This document shows, in pieces, positions 52,279 through 60,893 of a stretch of DNA of 64,000 nucleotides (its first letter is position 1; each line of letters starts with the position of its first letter). This stretch comes from JAJDXW01 sp965223775 (GTDB taxonomy: Bacteria > Pseudomonadota > Gammaproteobacteria > HK1): positions 2,852,001-2,916,000 of the forward strand of contig OZ245021.1 of assembly GCA_965223775.1 (NCBI GenBank), read 5' to 3'. The position numbers and the translations under genes are program-made. The notes below the pieces were generated by a model that did no database searches, was not told where the DNA came from, and saw nothing but the letters and a program-made list of their open reading frames with translations.

Positions 52279-53859
52279 ATGAAAGACATCAAGAAATTCC
52301 AGCAGATGCGCCGGGACGGCCAGCTCAGCCGGCGCGACTTTCTCGCCGCCATGAGCGCGCTCGGTGTCTCCGCCACCGCCGCCGGCGGCTTCCTCACGTC
52401 CGCCAAGGCCCTCGCCGCGACGCCGAAGAAGGGCGGGCTGGCGAGAGCCGCGTCCAACCTGCACGGGCCGGACGACCAGATGGACCCGATCGTGTTCACC
52501 TCGGGAATCGACTACACCCGCGGCCGGGCCACCTACAACAACCTGGTCCAGATGCTCGACGGCATGTCCCTGCACCCCGAGCTGGCCGAAGAGTGGACCC
52601 CCAACAGCAACGCCACCGAGTTCACCTTCAAGATCCGCAAGGGGGTCGAGTTCCACGACGGTTCGCCGCTCACCGCGGACGACGTGGTGTGGAGCATGAA
52701 ACGCCACCTCGGTGAGGACTCCCCTTCCACGGCCAAGTCGTTCTTCACGGCAGTGACGGAGTGGAAGAAGGTGGACGGCCATACGGTGAAGGCCATCCTG
52801 AGCTCGCCCGACGCCGACCTGCCCGCGAAGCTGAGCGAGAAGCAGGTCAAGATCGTCAAGATGGGCACCGAGGACTTCCGGAAGGGCAACGGCACGGGTC
52901 CCTACCTGCTCGAATCGTTCGAGCCCGGCGTGCGCTCGACCCACGTTCGCAACCCCAACTACTGGCGGGACGGGCCGAACTTCGATGCCCTGGAGATCAC
53001 CGCCATCACCGATCCCATCGCGCGCGTCAACGCGCTCATCGCCGGTGACATGGACCTCATCTACACGGTCGACGCAAAGGGCGTTCGCCTGATCGAGCAA
53101 TCCGACGGCGTCCACGTCAACTCGACGCCATCCGGTCTCTACGGCGGGATCTGCTGCCTCAAGAACACGGCTCCCGGCGAGAGCGACGACTTCGTGAAGG
53201 GACTGCAGTACATCCAGGATCGCGAGCGAATCGTGCGATCCATTCTCAAGGGACACGGTACGGTGGGCAACGACCACCCGATCGGGCCCGCCTACGGCAC
53301 GGACCACTGCTCCGAGCTGACGCAGCGCGAGTTCGACCCGGACAAGGGCAAGTTCCACCTCGACAAGTCCGGCCACACCTCCGCGGAACTCTACGTCGCA
53401 CCGGTCGTCGCCGGTATCGAGGAGGTGTGCCTCCTGATGCAGGCGAACCTCAAGAAGATCGGCTTCGACCTCCAGATCAGGAAGGTCCCGACGGACGGGT
53501 ACTGGGGCGCGGTGTGGATGAAGGAGCCGCTCAACGTGGTGTCGTGGAACATGCGCCCGACGGCGAACGCGATGCTCGCGATCCAGTTCGCGCCGGGGGG
53601 CAATTGGAACGACACCTTCTGGAACAACGAGCGCTTCGGGGAGCTCCTGAAGCTCCAGCTCGCCGAGACCGATCCCGACAAGCGCCACACGATGCTGTGC
53701 GACATGCAGGAGCTGGTGCACAACGGAAGCGGCATGGTGATTCCCGCTCACGTCAACATCCTCGACGGGGTCAGCGACAAGATCAAGGGAATCCCCAGCG
53801 TCCCGGTGGGGGCGATGGGCGCCTACGAATGGGTCGAGTTCGCCTGGATGGACGCCTGA
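52279..53859 (+). CDS. Tat-exported family 5 (oligopeptide/dipeptide type) ABC substrate-binding protein
   Basis: The 526-residue protein has a twin-arginine signal (LSRRDFLAAMSALGVSATAA) with likely cleavage after ALA near residue 46. The mature part is a SBP_bac_5 protein: PELAEEWTPNSNATEFTFKI, VEFHDGSPLTADDVVWSMKR and VRNPNYWRDGPNFDALEIT. ATG follows CAGGAGG. It heads an operon of binding protein, two permeases and a fused ATPase. Such systems import peptides, nickel chelates, opines or glycosides; ligand unknown. Confidence 0.92.
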   Translation: MKDIKKFQQMRRDGQLSRRDFLAAMSALGVSATAAGGFLTSAKALAATPKKGGLARAASNLHGPDDQMDPIVFTSGIDYTRGRATYNNLVQMLDGMSLHPELAEEWTPNSNATEFTFKIRKGVEFHDGSPLTADDVVWSMKRHLGEDSPSTAKSFFTAVTEWKKVDGHTVKAILSSPDADLPAKLSEKQVKIVKMGTEDFRKGNGTGPYLLESFEPGVRSTHVRNPNYWRDGPNFDALEITAITDPIARVNALIAGDMDLIYTVDAKGVRLIEQSDGVHVNSTPSGLYGGICCLKNTAPGESDDFVKGLQYIQDRERIVRSILKGHGTVGNDHPIGPAYGTDHCSELTQREFDPDKGKFHLDKSGHTSAELYVAPVVAGIEEVCLLMQANLKKIGFDLQIRKVPTDGYWGAVWMKEPLNVVSWNMRPTANAMLAIQFAPGGNWNDTFWNNERFGELLKLQLAETDPDKRHTMLCDMQELVHNGSGMVIPAHVNILDGVSDKIKGIPSVPVGAMGAYEWVEFAWMDA

Positions 53860-53885
53860 GCCGGGTCGCAGCTCTCACATGAGAA

Positions 53886-53919
53886 GGCCGGCACGGGCAG
53901 CTCCGTGCCGGCCTCCTTC
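53886..53919 (+). terminator. Strong hairpin between binding-protein and permease genes
   Basis: GGCCGGCACGG (53886-53896) pairs perfectly over 11 bases with CCGTGCCGGCC (53903-53913), followed by TCCTT. It starts 27 bases after the binding-protein stop and precedes the permease gene by about 100 bases. The weak T-run suggests partial termination or 3'-end protection, giving excess binding protein over permease. Confidence 0.65.
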
Positions 53920-54018
53920 ACCGGGCGCCGCCGGCCCTGCCGCGGGCGTGACTTCCGCGGACGGCGGGGGGGCCGGACCGTCACCCCCTGAGAGCTGACG
54001 CGAATCCGTCACGGGCCG

Positions 54019-54987
54019 ATGCTCCTGCAGGCCATTTTTCGCCGAACCGCGGTCGGCATCGTCACGATGCTGGTCGTGTCGATCCTCATTTTCATCGGCA
54101 CCAGCGTGCTGCCGGGCGACGTCGCCAACATCATCCTCGGCCAGATGGCGACACCCGAGTCGCTTGCGGCGCTTCGCACCAAGCTGGGTCTGGATCACCC
54201 GCCCCACGTGCGCTACTTCCTGTGGCTGGGGAATCTGCTGACCGGGGATCTCGGCATCTCCAAGGCGGGCTCCGGCTTCGGGACCATCGGCACCCCCATC
54301 TCCGAGATGCTCGCTCCGCGCCTCTGGAACACCGTGCGCCTCGCCGGCGTGGTGGCGGTGATCGCGGTTCCGATCTCGATGGCCCTGGGGCTGCTCGCCG
54401 CCATGTATCCCGGCACGCGTCTGGATCGAGCCGTCACGTTCACCACCCTGGGGCTCATCTCGGTGCCGGAGTTCCTCGTCGCCACCTTCCTCGTGCTGGT
54501 GGTGGCGGTGTACCTCGGGTGGCTCCCCGCGACCGCCTACATGAGCGGGAACGAGACCGGCTTGAAGCTCATCCGCGCGCTGGCGATGCCGACCCTGACC
54601 CTGGTCATCGTCGCGTCTTCTCAGATCATGCGGATGACTCGGGCGACGGTCCTCAACGTCATGAGCTCGCCTTACATCGAGATGGCGATCCTCAAGGGGG
54701 TGCCGCGCAAGCGGATCATCCTGCGCCACGCGCTCTTCAACGCAATCGGGCCCATCGTCAACGTCATCGTGCTCAACCTCGCGTACCTCGTGAGCGGGGT
54801 GGTCATCGTCGAGACGGTCTTCGCCTACCCGGGGCTCGCCAAGCTGATGATCGACGCGGTGCAGACCCGGGACCTGCCGCTCGTGCAGGCCTGCGCCATG
54901 ATCTTTTGCGTGACCTACGTCGGCCTCATCTTCATCGCGGACATGGCGTCGATTCTTTCGAACCCGCGGTTGCGGCACCCGAAGTAG
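54019..54987 (+). CDS. Oligopeptide-type ABC transporter permease, DppB class
   Basis: The 322-residue inner membrane protein starts QAIFRRTAVGIVTMLVVSIL, followed by the DppB hallmark GTSVLPGDVANIILG and LRTKLGLDHPPHVRYFLWLG, and contains MSSPYIEMAILKGVPRKRII as the ATPase-contact loop. Six membrane segments are visible. It pairs with the DppC-class permease ten bases downstream. Confidence 0.9.
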   Translation: MLLQAIFRRTAVGIVTMLVVSILIFIGTSVLPGDVANIILGQMATPESLAALRTKLGLDHPPHVRYFLWLGNLLTGDLGISKAGSGFGTIGTPISEMLAPRLWNTVRLAGVVAVIAVPISMALGLLAAMYPGTRLDRAVTFTTLGLISVPEFLVATFLVLVVAVYLGWLPATAYMSGNETGLKLIRALAMPTLTLVIVASSQIMRMTRATVLNVMSSPYIEMAILKGVPRKRIILRHALFNAIGPIVNVIVLNLAYLVSGVVIVETVFAYPGLAKLMIDAVQTRDLPLVQACAMIFCVTYVGLIFIADMASILSNPRLRHPK

Positions 54988-54997
54988 AGCACTCGAC

Positions 54998-55930
54998 ATG
55001 GCCGAGACGGATCGCAGCACGGGAGCGACCCAGTTCGAAGAGTTGCCGGACGCGCCGCCCCGGCGCCGGCTTACGCTCTCGTGGAGCGGGAAGGTCGGCA
55101 TCTGCGTGGTGGTGTTCTGGGCCGCCATCGTGGTCATCGGCCCCTACATCTCCCCCTATCACGAGGCGGACATCCTCGACGAAGCCCTCTTCATCGTGCC
55201 GGGGAGCGACGACCCGTATCCGGCGACCGACTTCCAGCCCCCAAGCCGGGTGGTCTGGCTCGGCACCGACTATCTCGGGCGGGACACACTCTCGAGGACC
55301 CTCTGGGGCGCGCGCACTACCATCGGCATCTCGCTGATCGCCACCCTGCTGGCCTATCTGGTGGGAGTCACCCTGGGAATCGCGGCGGCGGTCGGAGGCA
55401 ATGTGCTGGATACGGTGCTGAGCCGCATCAACGACGCCTTCCTGTCCATACCGAGCATCATGCTGGCCCTTGTCATGATCGCGGCCATCGGGAGCACGAT
55501 CCCCATCCTGATCGTGCTCACCGGGTTCATCTACGCGACCAGCGTGTTCCGGATCGCCCGGGCGCTCGGCGTCGACGTCATGGTGAGCGACTTCGTCGAG
55601 GCGGCCCGGGTGCGGGGCGAGGGCCTGGTCTGGATCATCAGCCGCGAGATACTGCCCAACGTGGCCATGCCGATGGCGACCGACTTCGGCCTGCGGTTCG
55701 TCTACATCATCCTCTTCATCTCGAGCCTGAGCTTCCTCGGCCTCGGGGTCCAGCCGCCGCAGTCGGACTGGGGCAGCATGGTGCGCGAGAGCCTGGCGGG
55801 GCTCCCCTACGGCTCCATCGCGCCCCTGGTGCCCGCGCTCGCGATCGCGACCCTGACGATCTCCATCAACCTCATCGTCGACGACGTCTCCGCGCACGCG
55901 GGCGGCCGGCTCGCGAAGAAGATGATCTGA
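54998..55930 (+). CDS. Oligopeptide-type ABC transporter permease, DppC class
   Basis: The 310-residue permease has a soluble N-terminus, a first helix at about residues 32-53, the DppC hallmark WLGTDYLGRDTLSRTLWGAR and the coupling loop VSDFVEAARVRGEGLVWIIS. Its stop overlaps the ATPase start (TGATG). It completes the membrane channel of the importer. Confidence 0.9.
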   Translation: MAETDRSTGATQFEELPDAPPRRRLTLSWSGKVGICVVVFWAAIVVIGPYISPYHEADILDEALFIVPGSDDPYPATDFQPPSRVVWLGTDYLGRDTLSRTLWGARTTIGISLIATLLAYLVGVTLGIAAAVGGNVLDTVLSRINDAFLSIPSIMLALVMIAAIGSTIPILIVLTGFIYATSVFRIARALGVDVMVSDFVEAARVRGEGLVWIISREILPNVAMPMATDFGLRFVYIILFISSLSFLGLGVQPPQSDWGSMVRESLAGLPYGSIAPLVPALAIATLTISINLIVDDVSAHAGGRLAKKMI

Positions 55931-57744
55931 TGTCCGGGCTCCTCGAAGTCGATGGACTGACGATCGACGCCCGCAAGGACGACGGCACCCTCACGCCCAT
56001 CGTCAAGGGCGTGAGCTTCACCGTGAAGCGCCGGGAAGTGGTGGCTCTCATCGGCGAGTCGGGCTCGGGCAAGACCACCATCGCCCTCTCCGCGCTCGGC
56101 TATGCCAAGCCCGGGCTCGAGTTCACCGGTGGGGAAGTGCGCCTCGACGGCCGCGACGTCATCTCCATGCCGCCGGAGGAGCAGCGCGAGCTTCGCGGCC
56201 AGCGCGTCGCCTATCTCGCCCAGAGCGCTGCCGCCACCTTCAACCCCGCGTTGACGATCGGAGAGCAGGTGACCGAGTCGCCGGTGCTCCACGGGCAGTT
56301 GACCCGGGAGGAGGCCGACCGCCGGGCCGAATCGCTCTACCGGGCCCTGGAGCTGCCCGATCCGGAGCGCCTCGGCCGGCGCTACCCGCACCAGGTCTCG
56401 GGGGGACAGCTTCAGAGGCTGATGGCGGCGATGGCCCTGTGCGGCAATCCGGACCTCCTGATCCTGGACGAGCCGACGACCGCCCTCGACGTGACGACCC
56501 AGATCGAGGTGTTGAAGGCGTTCAAGTCGGTCATCCAGCAGGAGGGGGCGGCGGCGGTTTACGTGACCCACGACCTCTCCGTGGTCGCCCAGATCGCGGA
56601 TCACGTCGTCGTGCTCTACGCCGGGGACGTTCAGGAGCAGGGGACCGCCGACCAGATCATCAACCGACCGACGCATGACTACACCCGCCGGTTGATGGCC
56701 GCCGTCCGTCCGCCGCCCGCGGCCGGTCAGGGCGACGAGACCTCCGCAGAGCACGAACGCGAGGCGCCCGCCTTGGAGGTGAAGGACGTGACCGCCGGCT
56801 ACGGAAGACGAACGGGCGGCGGCCCGGCCGTAACGGTGCTCCGGGACGTGAACATTTCCGTCCTGCGAGGTCACACCGTCGGGATCATCGGCGAGTCCGG
56901 CTGCGGCAAGTCCACCCTCGCGCGGGTCATGTCCGGCCTGCTGCCGGCGAGCGAGGGGGAGGTGTCCCTCGACGGAGAACGGCTCGAGCCGAGCCTCCGG
57001 GACCGCGACCGCAGCGAGCTTCAGAAGGTGCAGTTCGTCTTTCAGATGGCGGACACCGCGCTCAATCCGCGCCAGCGCATCGACCATATTCTCGGCCGCC
57101 CGATCGAGTTCTACCTGCGCCTCCGGGGCGAGGAGAAGCGAAGACGCATCGGCGAGCTGCTCCACATGGTCGAGCTGCCGGCGGAGTTCGCGGGCCGCTA
57201 TCCCGAGGAGTTGTCGGGTGGGCAGAAGCAGCGGGTCAACCTGGCGCGCGCGCTCGCCGCATCCCCCGAGGTATTGCTCTGCGACGAGGTGATCTCGGCC
57301 CTCGACACCATCGTCGGCGCGAACGTGATTGATCTGCTCAAGCGCCTTCGCAAGCAGACCGGGGTGTCATTCGTCTTCATCAGCCACGATCTCTCGACCA
57401 TCGCGTCCTTCGCGGACGAGATCGTCGTGCTCTACGCGGGGCGGGTGGTCGAGAAGGGGGCAACGGACCAGGTGCTCTCGCCCCCCTACCATCCCTATAC
57501 CCGGCTGCTGATTGCATCGGTTCCGGAGCTCAGGATCGGCTGGCTGGAAGAGACCATGGAGACCCAGGAGGCGCAGGCGGGCATCGACCGCGTGGTCGAG
57601 CTGGTCGAAGTCGGGTGTCCCTTCTTCGACCGGTGCCCGCTCGCAATCGAAGGCACCTGCGACCGCGAGACGCCGCCCATCCGGGATTTGGGGGGCGGCC
57701 ACACGATCGAGTGCCACCGGAGCCTGGAAGAGTTCCTCGCCTGA
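55930..57744 (+). CDS. Fused dual ATP-binding protein of the oligopeptide-type ABC importer (DppD-DppF type)
   Basis: A 604-residue protein with two complete ABC domains. Domain 1 (about 1-265): GESGSGKTT, VSGGQLQRLMAAMAL, LLILDEPTTALDV. Domain 2 (about 285-600): GESGCGKST, LSGGQKQRVNLARAL and a Walker B of VLLCDEVISALD, where valine replaces the usual proline. The C-terminal oligopeptide-type extension has GCPFFDRCPLAIEGTC, a cysteine-bearing motif typical of DppD/DppF. One fused gene thus replaces two. It is the last gene of the importer operon. Confidence 0.92.
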   Translation: MSGLLEVDGLTIDARKDDGTLTPIVKGVSFTVKRREVVALIGESGSGKTTIALSALGYAKPGLEFTGGEVRLDGRDVISMPPEEQRELRGQRVAYLAQSAAATFNPALTIGEQVTESPVLHGQLTREEADRRAESLYRALELPDPERLGRRYPHQVSGGQLQRLMAAMALCGNPDLLILDEPTTALDVTTQIEVLKAFKSVIQQEGAAAVYVTHDLSVVAQIADHVVVLYAGDVQEQGTADQIINRPTHDYTRRLMAAVRPPPAAGQGDETSAEHEREAPALEVKDVTAGYGRRTGGGPAVTVLRDVNISVLRGHTVGIIGESGCGKSTLARVMSGLLPASEGEVSLDGERLEPSLRDRDRSELQKVQFVFQMADTALNPRQRIDHILGRPIEFYLRLRGEEKRRRIGELLHMVELPAEFAGRYPEELSGGQKQRVNLARALAASPEVLLCDEVISALDTIVGANVIDLLKRLRKQTGVSFVFISHDLSTIASFADEIVVLYAGRVVEKGATDQVLSPPYHPYTRLLIASVPELRIGWLEETMETQEAQAGIDRVVELVEVGCPFFDRCPLAIEGTCDRETPPIRDLGGGHTIECHRSLEEFLA

Positions 57745-57814
57745 CCCTGCCGCGCCACCCTGTCCTTGCGGTTGAGCCAGGTTCTCTGCGAGCTCCCGGG
57801 GGGCCTCGTCGGTC

Positions 57815-57916
57815 CGAGGCGCGGCCTTGCCTTCGCATTCGGCGCCGTTCGGTCTGTGCGGCCCGTTGCCGCGGCGTCGCGGAGGCGTCGCCACGAAGAT
57901 TGGTGAGAGACGCGGG
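57815..57916 (-). repeat. Degenerate third copy of the inverted-repeat element family
   Basis: Read on the minus strand from 57916, the sequence CCCGCGTCTCTCACCAATCT then TCGTGGCGACG aligns with the left end of the 33829 element at about 22 of 30 positions. Interior blocks (GCACAGACCGAA, GCGAAGGC) also align with GCACGGACCGAA and GCGAAGGC there. The opposite end is not recognisable. It lies between the importer operon and the flavin reductase gene. Confidence 0.45.
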
Positions 57917-57927
57917 TTGGGCTCCGC

Positions 57928-58407
57928 TCAGACGGCGACCGCGGTGTAGCGGCCGCGAAAGAACACGAGCGGATCACTTTCCGGGTGGTGGCCGAATTCG
58001 ACGACCTCGCCCACGTAGATGACGTGGTCGCCGCCGCCGTGGCGGGCCGTGACCCGGCATTCGAAGGTTGCGATGGCGCCGTCGAGGAGGGGGCAGTCCC
58101 GGTATCCGGGCCGCCACGCGACGCCCGTCCACTTGTCGATGTCCTTGGTCGCGAAACGACTCGAAAGAGCTTCCTGATCCGATCGCAATACGTTGATCAC
58201 AAAAGCACCCGTTCGTTCAAAAGCATCGAAGCAGTCAGCGGTGCGGGAGAGGCTGAACAACACCAGCGGAGGGTCCAGGGACACGGACGTGAACGAGTTC
58301 GCGGTGAGTCCGTGGAGCTCGCCATCGTTCCGGGTGGTGATGACGGTAACTCCCGTCACGAAGTTCCCGAGCGCTTCTCGCAACCGGAGCGCCGCCGGAG
58401 CGATCAT
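57928..58407 (-). CDS. Flavin reductase family protein (HpaC-like)
   Basis: The 159-residue protein is a FMN-binding split-barrel reductase: LREALGNFVTGVTVITTRND, ANSFTSVSLDPPLVLFSLSR and the AFVINVLRSDQEALSSRFA segment. It would reduce FMN or FAD with NAD(P)H for a two-component monooxygenase; the LLM enzyme at 43167 is a possible partner in this window. It is divergent from the MarR-type gene, and its predicted promoter overlaps that operator region. Confidence 0.9.
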   Translation of the reverse strand: MIAPAALRLREALGNFVTGVTVITTRNDGELHGLTANSFTSVSLDPPLVLFSLSRTADCFDAFERTGAFVINVLRSDQEALSSRFATKDIDKWTGVAWRPGYRDCPLLDGAIATFECRVTARHGGGDHVIYVGEVVEFGHHPESDPLVFFRGRYTAVAV

Positions 58408-58513
58408 TCGTCTACCTCCTCGCTGTTCCTTCCCAGGGCGCCTGCCGCCGGCCGTCCGCGTCCGGAATGCCCTGTCCCGGCACCCGGTTCATCCGGCGTG
58501 CATTGCCATGCTG

Positions 58514-58543
58514 ATTATCGCTGAGACGATTATGGGTTTACAA
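58514..58543 (-). promoter_or_regulatory. Predicted promoter of the flavin reductase gene
   Basis: On the minus strand TTGTAA (58543-58538) and GATAAT (58519-58514) are spaced by 18 bases. The start site would lie about 100 bases before the gene. It shares its -35 area with the divergent MarR-type promoter. Confidence 0.6.
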
Positions 58544-58565
58544 ATTGTCAGCTAGCTAACATAAT
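58537..58565 (+). promoter_or_regulatory. Predicted promoter of the marR-hlyD operon, probably giving a leaderless transcript
   Basis: TTTACA (58537-58542) and CATAAT (58560-58565) have the ideal 17-base spacing. The expected transcription start, six to seven bases after the -10, coincides with the A of the ATG at 58572, and no ribosome binding site is present. Confidence 0.7.
58546..58561. promoter_or_regulatory. Palindromic MarR-type operator within the promoter spacer
   Basis: TGTCAGCTAGCTAACA is a 16-base palindrome with a single mismatched pair. It occupies the spacer between -35 and -10 of the marR promoter and sits just beside the -35 of the divergent flavin reductase promoter, the position expected for an autorepressor. 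Confidence 0.65.
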
Positions 58566-58571
58566 CTCCCG

Positions 58572-59081
58572 ATGCTCTGGAACCGACCCGATCCCGTCTT
58601 CGGATTCCTCGTGCATGACATCTCGAGGATGCTGCGCAAGCGATTCGACCGGCGCGCGCGCGATATCGGCCTCACGAAGTCGCAGTGGATCGTGCTGGCC
58701 CACCTCGCCCGCCACGAAGGGATCCACCAGGGAGGGCTTGCCGAAGTACTGGAGCTCGAGCCGGCGACGCTCGGCCGGCACCTCGATCGGCTTGAGGATA
58801 CCGGGTGGATCGAACGCCGTTCGGACCCCTCCGATCGCCGCGCGTGGCGGTTGCACCTGACCGGGAAGGCCACCCCGGTGCTCGAGAAGATGGGCGATCT
58901 GGTCGAGGTTACCACCCAGGAAGCGCTCGCCGGGCTGACCGCCGAGGAGCGTGGGCATCTGCAGTCGCATCTGCTCACCATCCGGGCGAACCTGACCGAT
59001 CGGTCCGAGACCGGCCAGGTGCCGGAGGCCCCGGCGCAGGAGGGCGCCGAGCCGCGGCGCATGGCGGCGGGAGCGAGCTGA
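58572..59081 (+). CDS. MarR-family transcriptional regulator
   Basis: A 169-residue winged-helix regulator: FLVHDISRMLRKRFDRRARD (dimer helix), GLTKSQWIVLAHLARHEGIH, the recognition helix in LELEPATLGRHLDRLEDTGW and the wing IERRSDPSDRRAWRLHLT. It overlaps the hlyD start by one base. It likely represses its own operon and perhaps the flavin reductase gene, releasing on binding a phenolic or lipophilic ligand. Confidence 0.92.
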   Translation: MLWNRPDPVFGFLVHDISRMLRKRFDRRARDIGLTKSQWIVLAHLARHEGIHQGGLAEVLELEPATLGRHLDRLEDTGWIERRSDPSDRRAWRLHLTGKATPVLEKMGDLVEVTTQEALAGLTAEERGHLQSHLLTIRANLTDRSETGQVPEAPAQEGAEPRRMAAGAS

Positions 59082-60217
59082 TGGCCGACCCGGCGACCCC
59101 GGACAAGCCCGCGAGCGAACGGCGCCTTCGCCGCCGGCGGTTGAGTCGGCTGCGTTACCGGGTGCGCCGGCTGGGCCGCGTTCTATTCCTCGCGCTCGGA
59201 CCGTTCGTGGTCATCACCGCGGGCGGCTTCTGGTATGCGACCTCCGGCCGCATCATTTCGACCGAGAACGCCTATGTCGAGGCGGAGCACATTCTCGTCA
59301 CCCCGGCGGTGGACGGCATGGTGGCGAAGGTGTTCGTGCGCGACAACCAGAAGGTCGAACAGGACCAGCCCCTGTTCCAGGTGGACCCGATGCTGTTTCG
59401 GCTCGAATGGGAAAAGACCGCGGCCGAGCTCGACGTCGTCCGCTACGAGATCGGCTCGTACCGGGCTGCGCACCGCCAGGCCGAGGCCGAGCTGCGGAGC
59501 GCCCGCAAGGAAGCCGCGTTCCTCGAGAAGGAGTATCGGCGGCGCGCGCAACTCGGCGGCGGCAAGGCGGTGGCGAAGGTCGAGCTCGACCGGTTTCGCC
59601 ACCAGTGGCAGGTCGCAAAGCAGCGGATCCCGGAGCTCGAGGAGAAGGTGCGGCTGATGCTCGCGAACCTCGGCGGCAACCGGGATCTCGCCGCGGAGGA
59701 GCACCCTCGTTTTCGGCTCCTGGATGCCGAACGTGCGAAGGCCGCCCTCGATCTCGAACGTGCCACCGTTCGGGCTCCGACCTCGGGCCGCATCGCCAAC
59801 CTGGACCTTCAGGCCGGAGAGTACGTGAAGGAGGGCGCGCCGGTCTTCAGCCTCATCGCCGGCGTCGAGCCCTGGATCGAGGCCAATCTCAAGGAAACCC
59901 AGCTTACCCACGTGCGCGAGGGCCAGAGCGTCACGATCACGATCGACGCCTACCCCGACGAGCGGTGGCAGGGCACGGTATCCGGAGTGAGCGCGGGCAC
60001 CGGCGCGGTGTTCTCGCTTCTGCCGGCGCAAAACGCGACCGGCAACTGGGTGAAGGTCGTGCAGCGGATCCCGGTGCGGATCGAGATCGTCGCGCAGCCG
60101 GATGCACCGGCGCTCCGCACGGGGATGAGCGCCAAGGTCGAGATCGACAGCGGCCACGAACGGGCGCTCCCCGGGGTCGTTCGAAGCGCGCTCGCGCTCG
60201 TCGGCTACAGCCGATGA
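59081..60217 (+). CDS. HlyD/EmrA-type membrane fusion protein
   Basis: A 378-residue periplasmic adaptor with one N-terminal membrane helix (about 33-52), a lipoyl-like half (STENAYVEAEHILVTPAVDG, VKVFVRDNQ-like VAKVFVRDNQKV), a coiled-coil hairpin (about 110-215) and the second half (ATVRAPTSGRIANLDLQAGE). Such adaptors bridge an inner membrane exporter and an outer membrane channel. No exporter gene (EmrB or ABC) follows here, so the partner must be elsewhere. Its 3' end overlaps the converging PPOX-type gene by 13 bases. Confidence 0.9.
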   Translation: MADPATPDKPASERRLRRRRLSRLRYRVRRLGRVLFLALGPFVVITAGGFWYATSGRIISTENAYVEAEHILVTPAVDGMVAKVFVRDNQKVEQDQPLFQVDPMLFRLEWEKTAAELDVVRYEIGSYRAAHRQAEAELRSARKEAAFLEKEYRRRAQLGGGKAVAKVELDRFRHQWQVAKQRIPELEEKVRLMLANLGGNRDLAAEEHPRFRLLDAERAKAALDLERATVRAPTSGRIANLDLQAGEYVKEGAPVFSLIAGVEPWIEANLKETQLTHVREGQSVTITIDAYPDERWQGTVSGVSAGTGAVFSLLPAQNATGNWVKVVQRIPVRIEIVAQPDAPALRTGMSAKVEIDSGHERALPGVVRSALALVGYSR

Positions 60218-60714
60218 GTCCCCGGGCCGGCTGAGACCGGTTCGGCCGGAGGGGCGGGCGCACCGTTTCCCGCCGCCGTCCACCCGCGGGTGCGGGTGAT
60301 CGCGAGCTCGAGGAGGGTCGGCCGGCCGGAGAAGAGCGGCACCTCCCGGTACTGGGGATACTTCGCTCGAAGCGCCGCGATCGCCTCCGCCGCGGGACCT
60401 CCCGGCTCCGGCCCGACCCGGTGGACCCGGACCGTTCCGTCGATCCGTACCCACCACAGCCGCGACCAGTCTTGCGAGTACTCGTCGAGCAGCAGCGCCG
60501 CGCGCGGATTGGCGGCCGCGTTGGCGAGCCGCGCGAGAGGACCGCCCGACTTGGGCTTCCCGTCGATCGGAGTCCATACCGACCCCCGGGCCGGGGCGAA
60601 GACCACCGGCGTGACCCACGGCCCGCCGCCGTCCGCGGACACCATCGCGAGCCTTCCCACCGGCCAGGATGCGAGGAGTTCGGCGATCGCGGCGGTGTCG
60701 AGTACCGGGGCCAT
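60205..60714 (-). CDS. Pyridoxamine-phosphate-oxidase-fold flavin/F420-binding protein (Rv0121-like)
   Basis: The 169-residue split-barrel protein has GRLAMVSADGGGPWVTPVVF, then TPIDGKPK, LARLANAAANPRAALLLDEY and WSRLWWVRIDGTVRV, the pattern of the TIGR03668 (Rv0121c-like) group described as F420-dependent in actinobacteria. Whether it uses F420, FMN or no flavin cannot be told. The C-terminal 25 residues are proline-rich and overlap the hlyD end. Confidence 0.82.
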   Translation of the reverse strand: MAPVLDTAAIAELLASWPVGRLAMVSADGGGPWVTPVVFAPARGSVWTPIDGKPKSGGPLARLANAAANPRAALLLDEYSQDWSRLWWVRIDGTVRVHRVGPEPGGPAAEAIAALRAKYPQYREVPLFSGRPTLLELAITRTRGWTAAGNGAPAPPAEPVSAGPGTHRL

Positions 60715-60893
60715 GCTCGTGCTCCGGCCGGCCGCCGGGGCGTACCCGGCCCCGAATCGGCCGACCTCCGGGGGTCGGAGCGGTGGATGCTACCGCCTTC
60801 GGGCCGGGATCGCTCCCGGGTAACCGGTCGCAGGCGCCTTTCGTCCGCTATATTGGGGGGAGAAGACGGCAAGCGGAGGCGTGAGGTTCCGGC

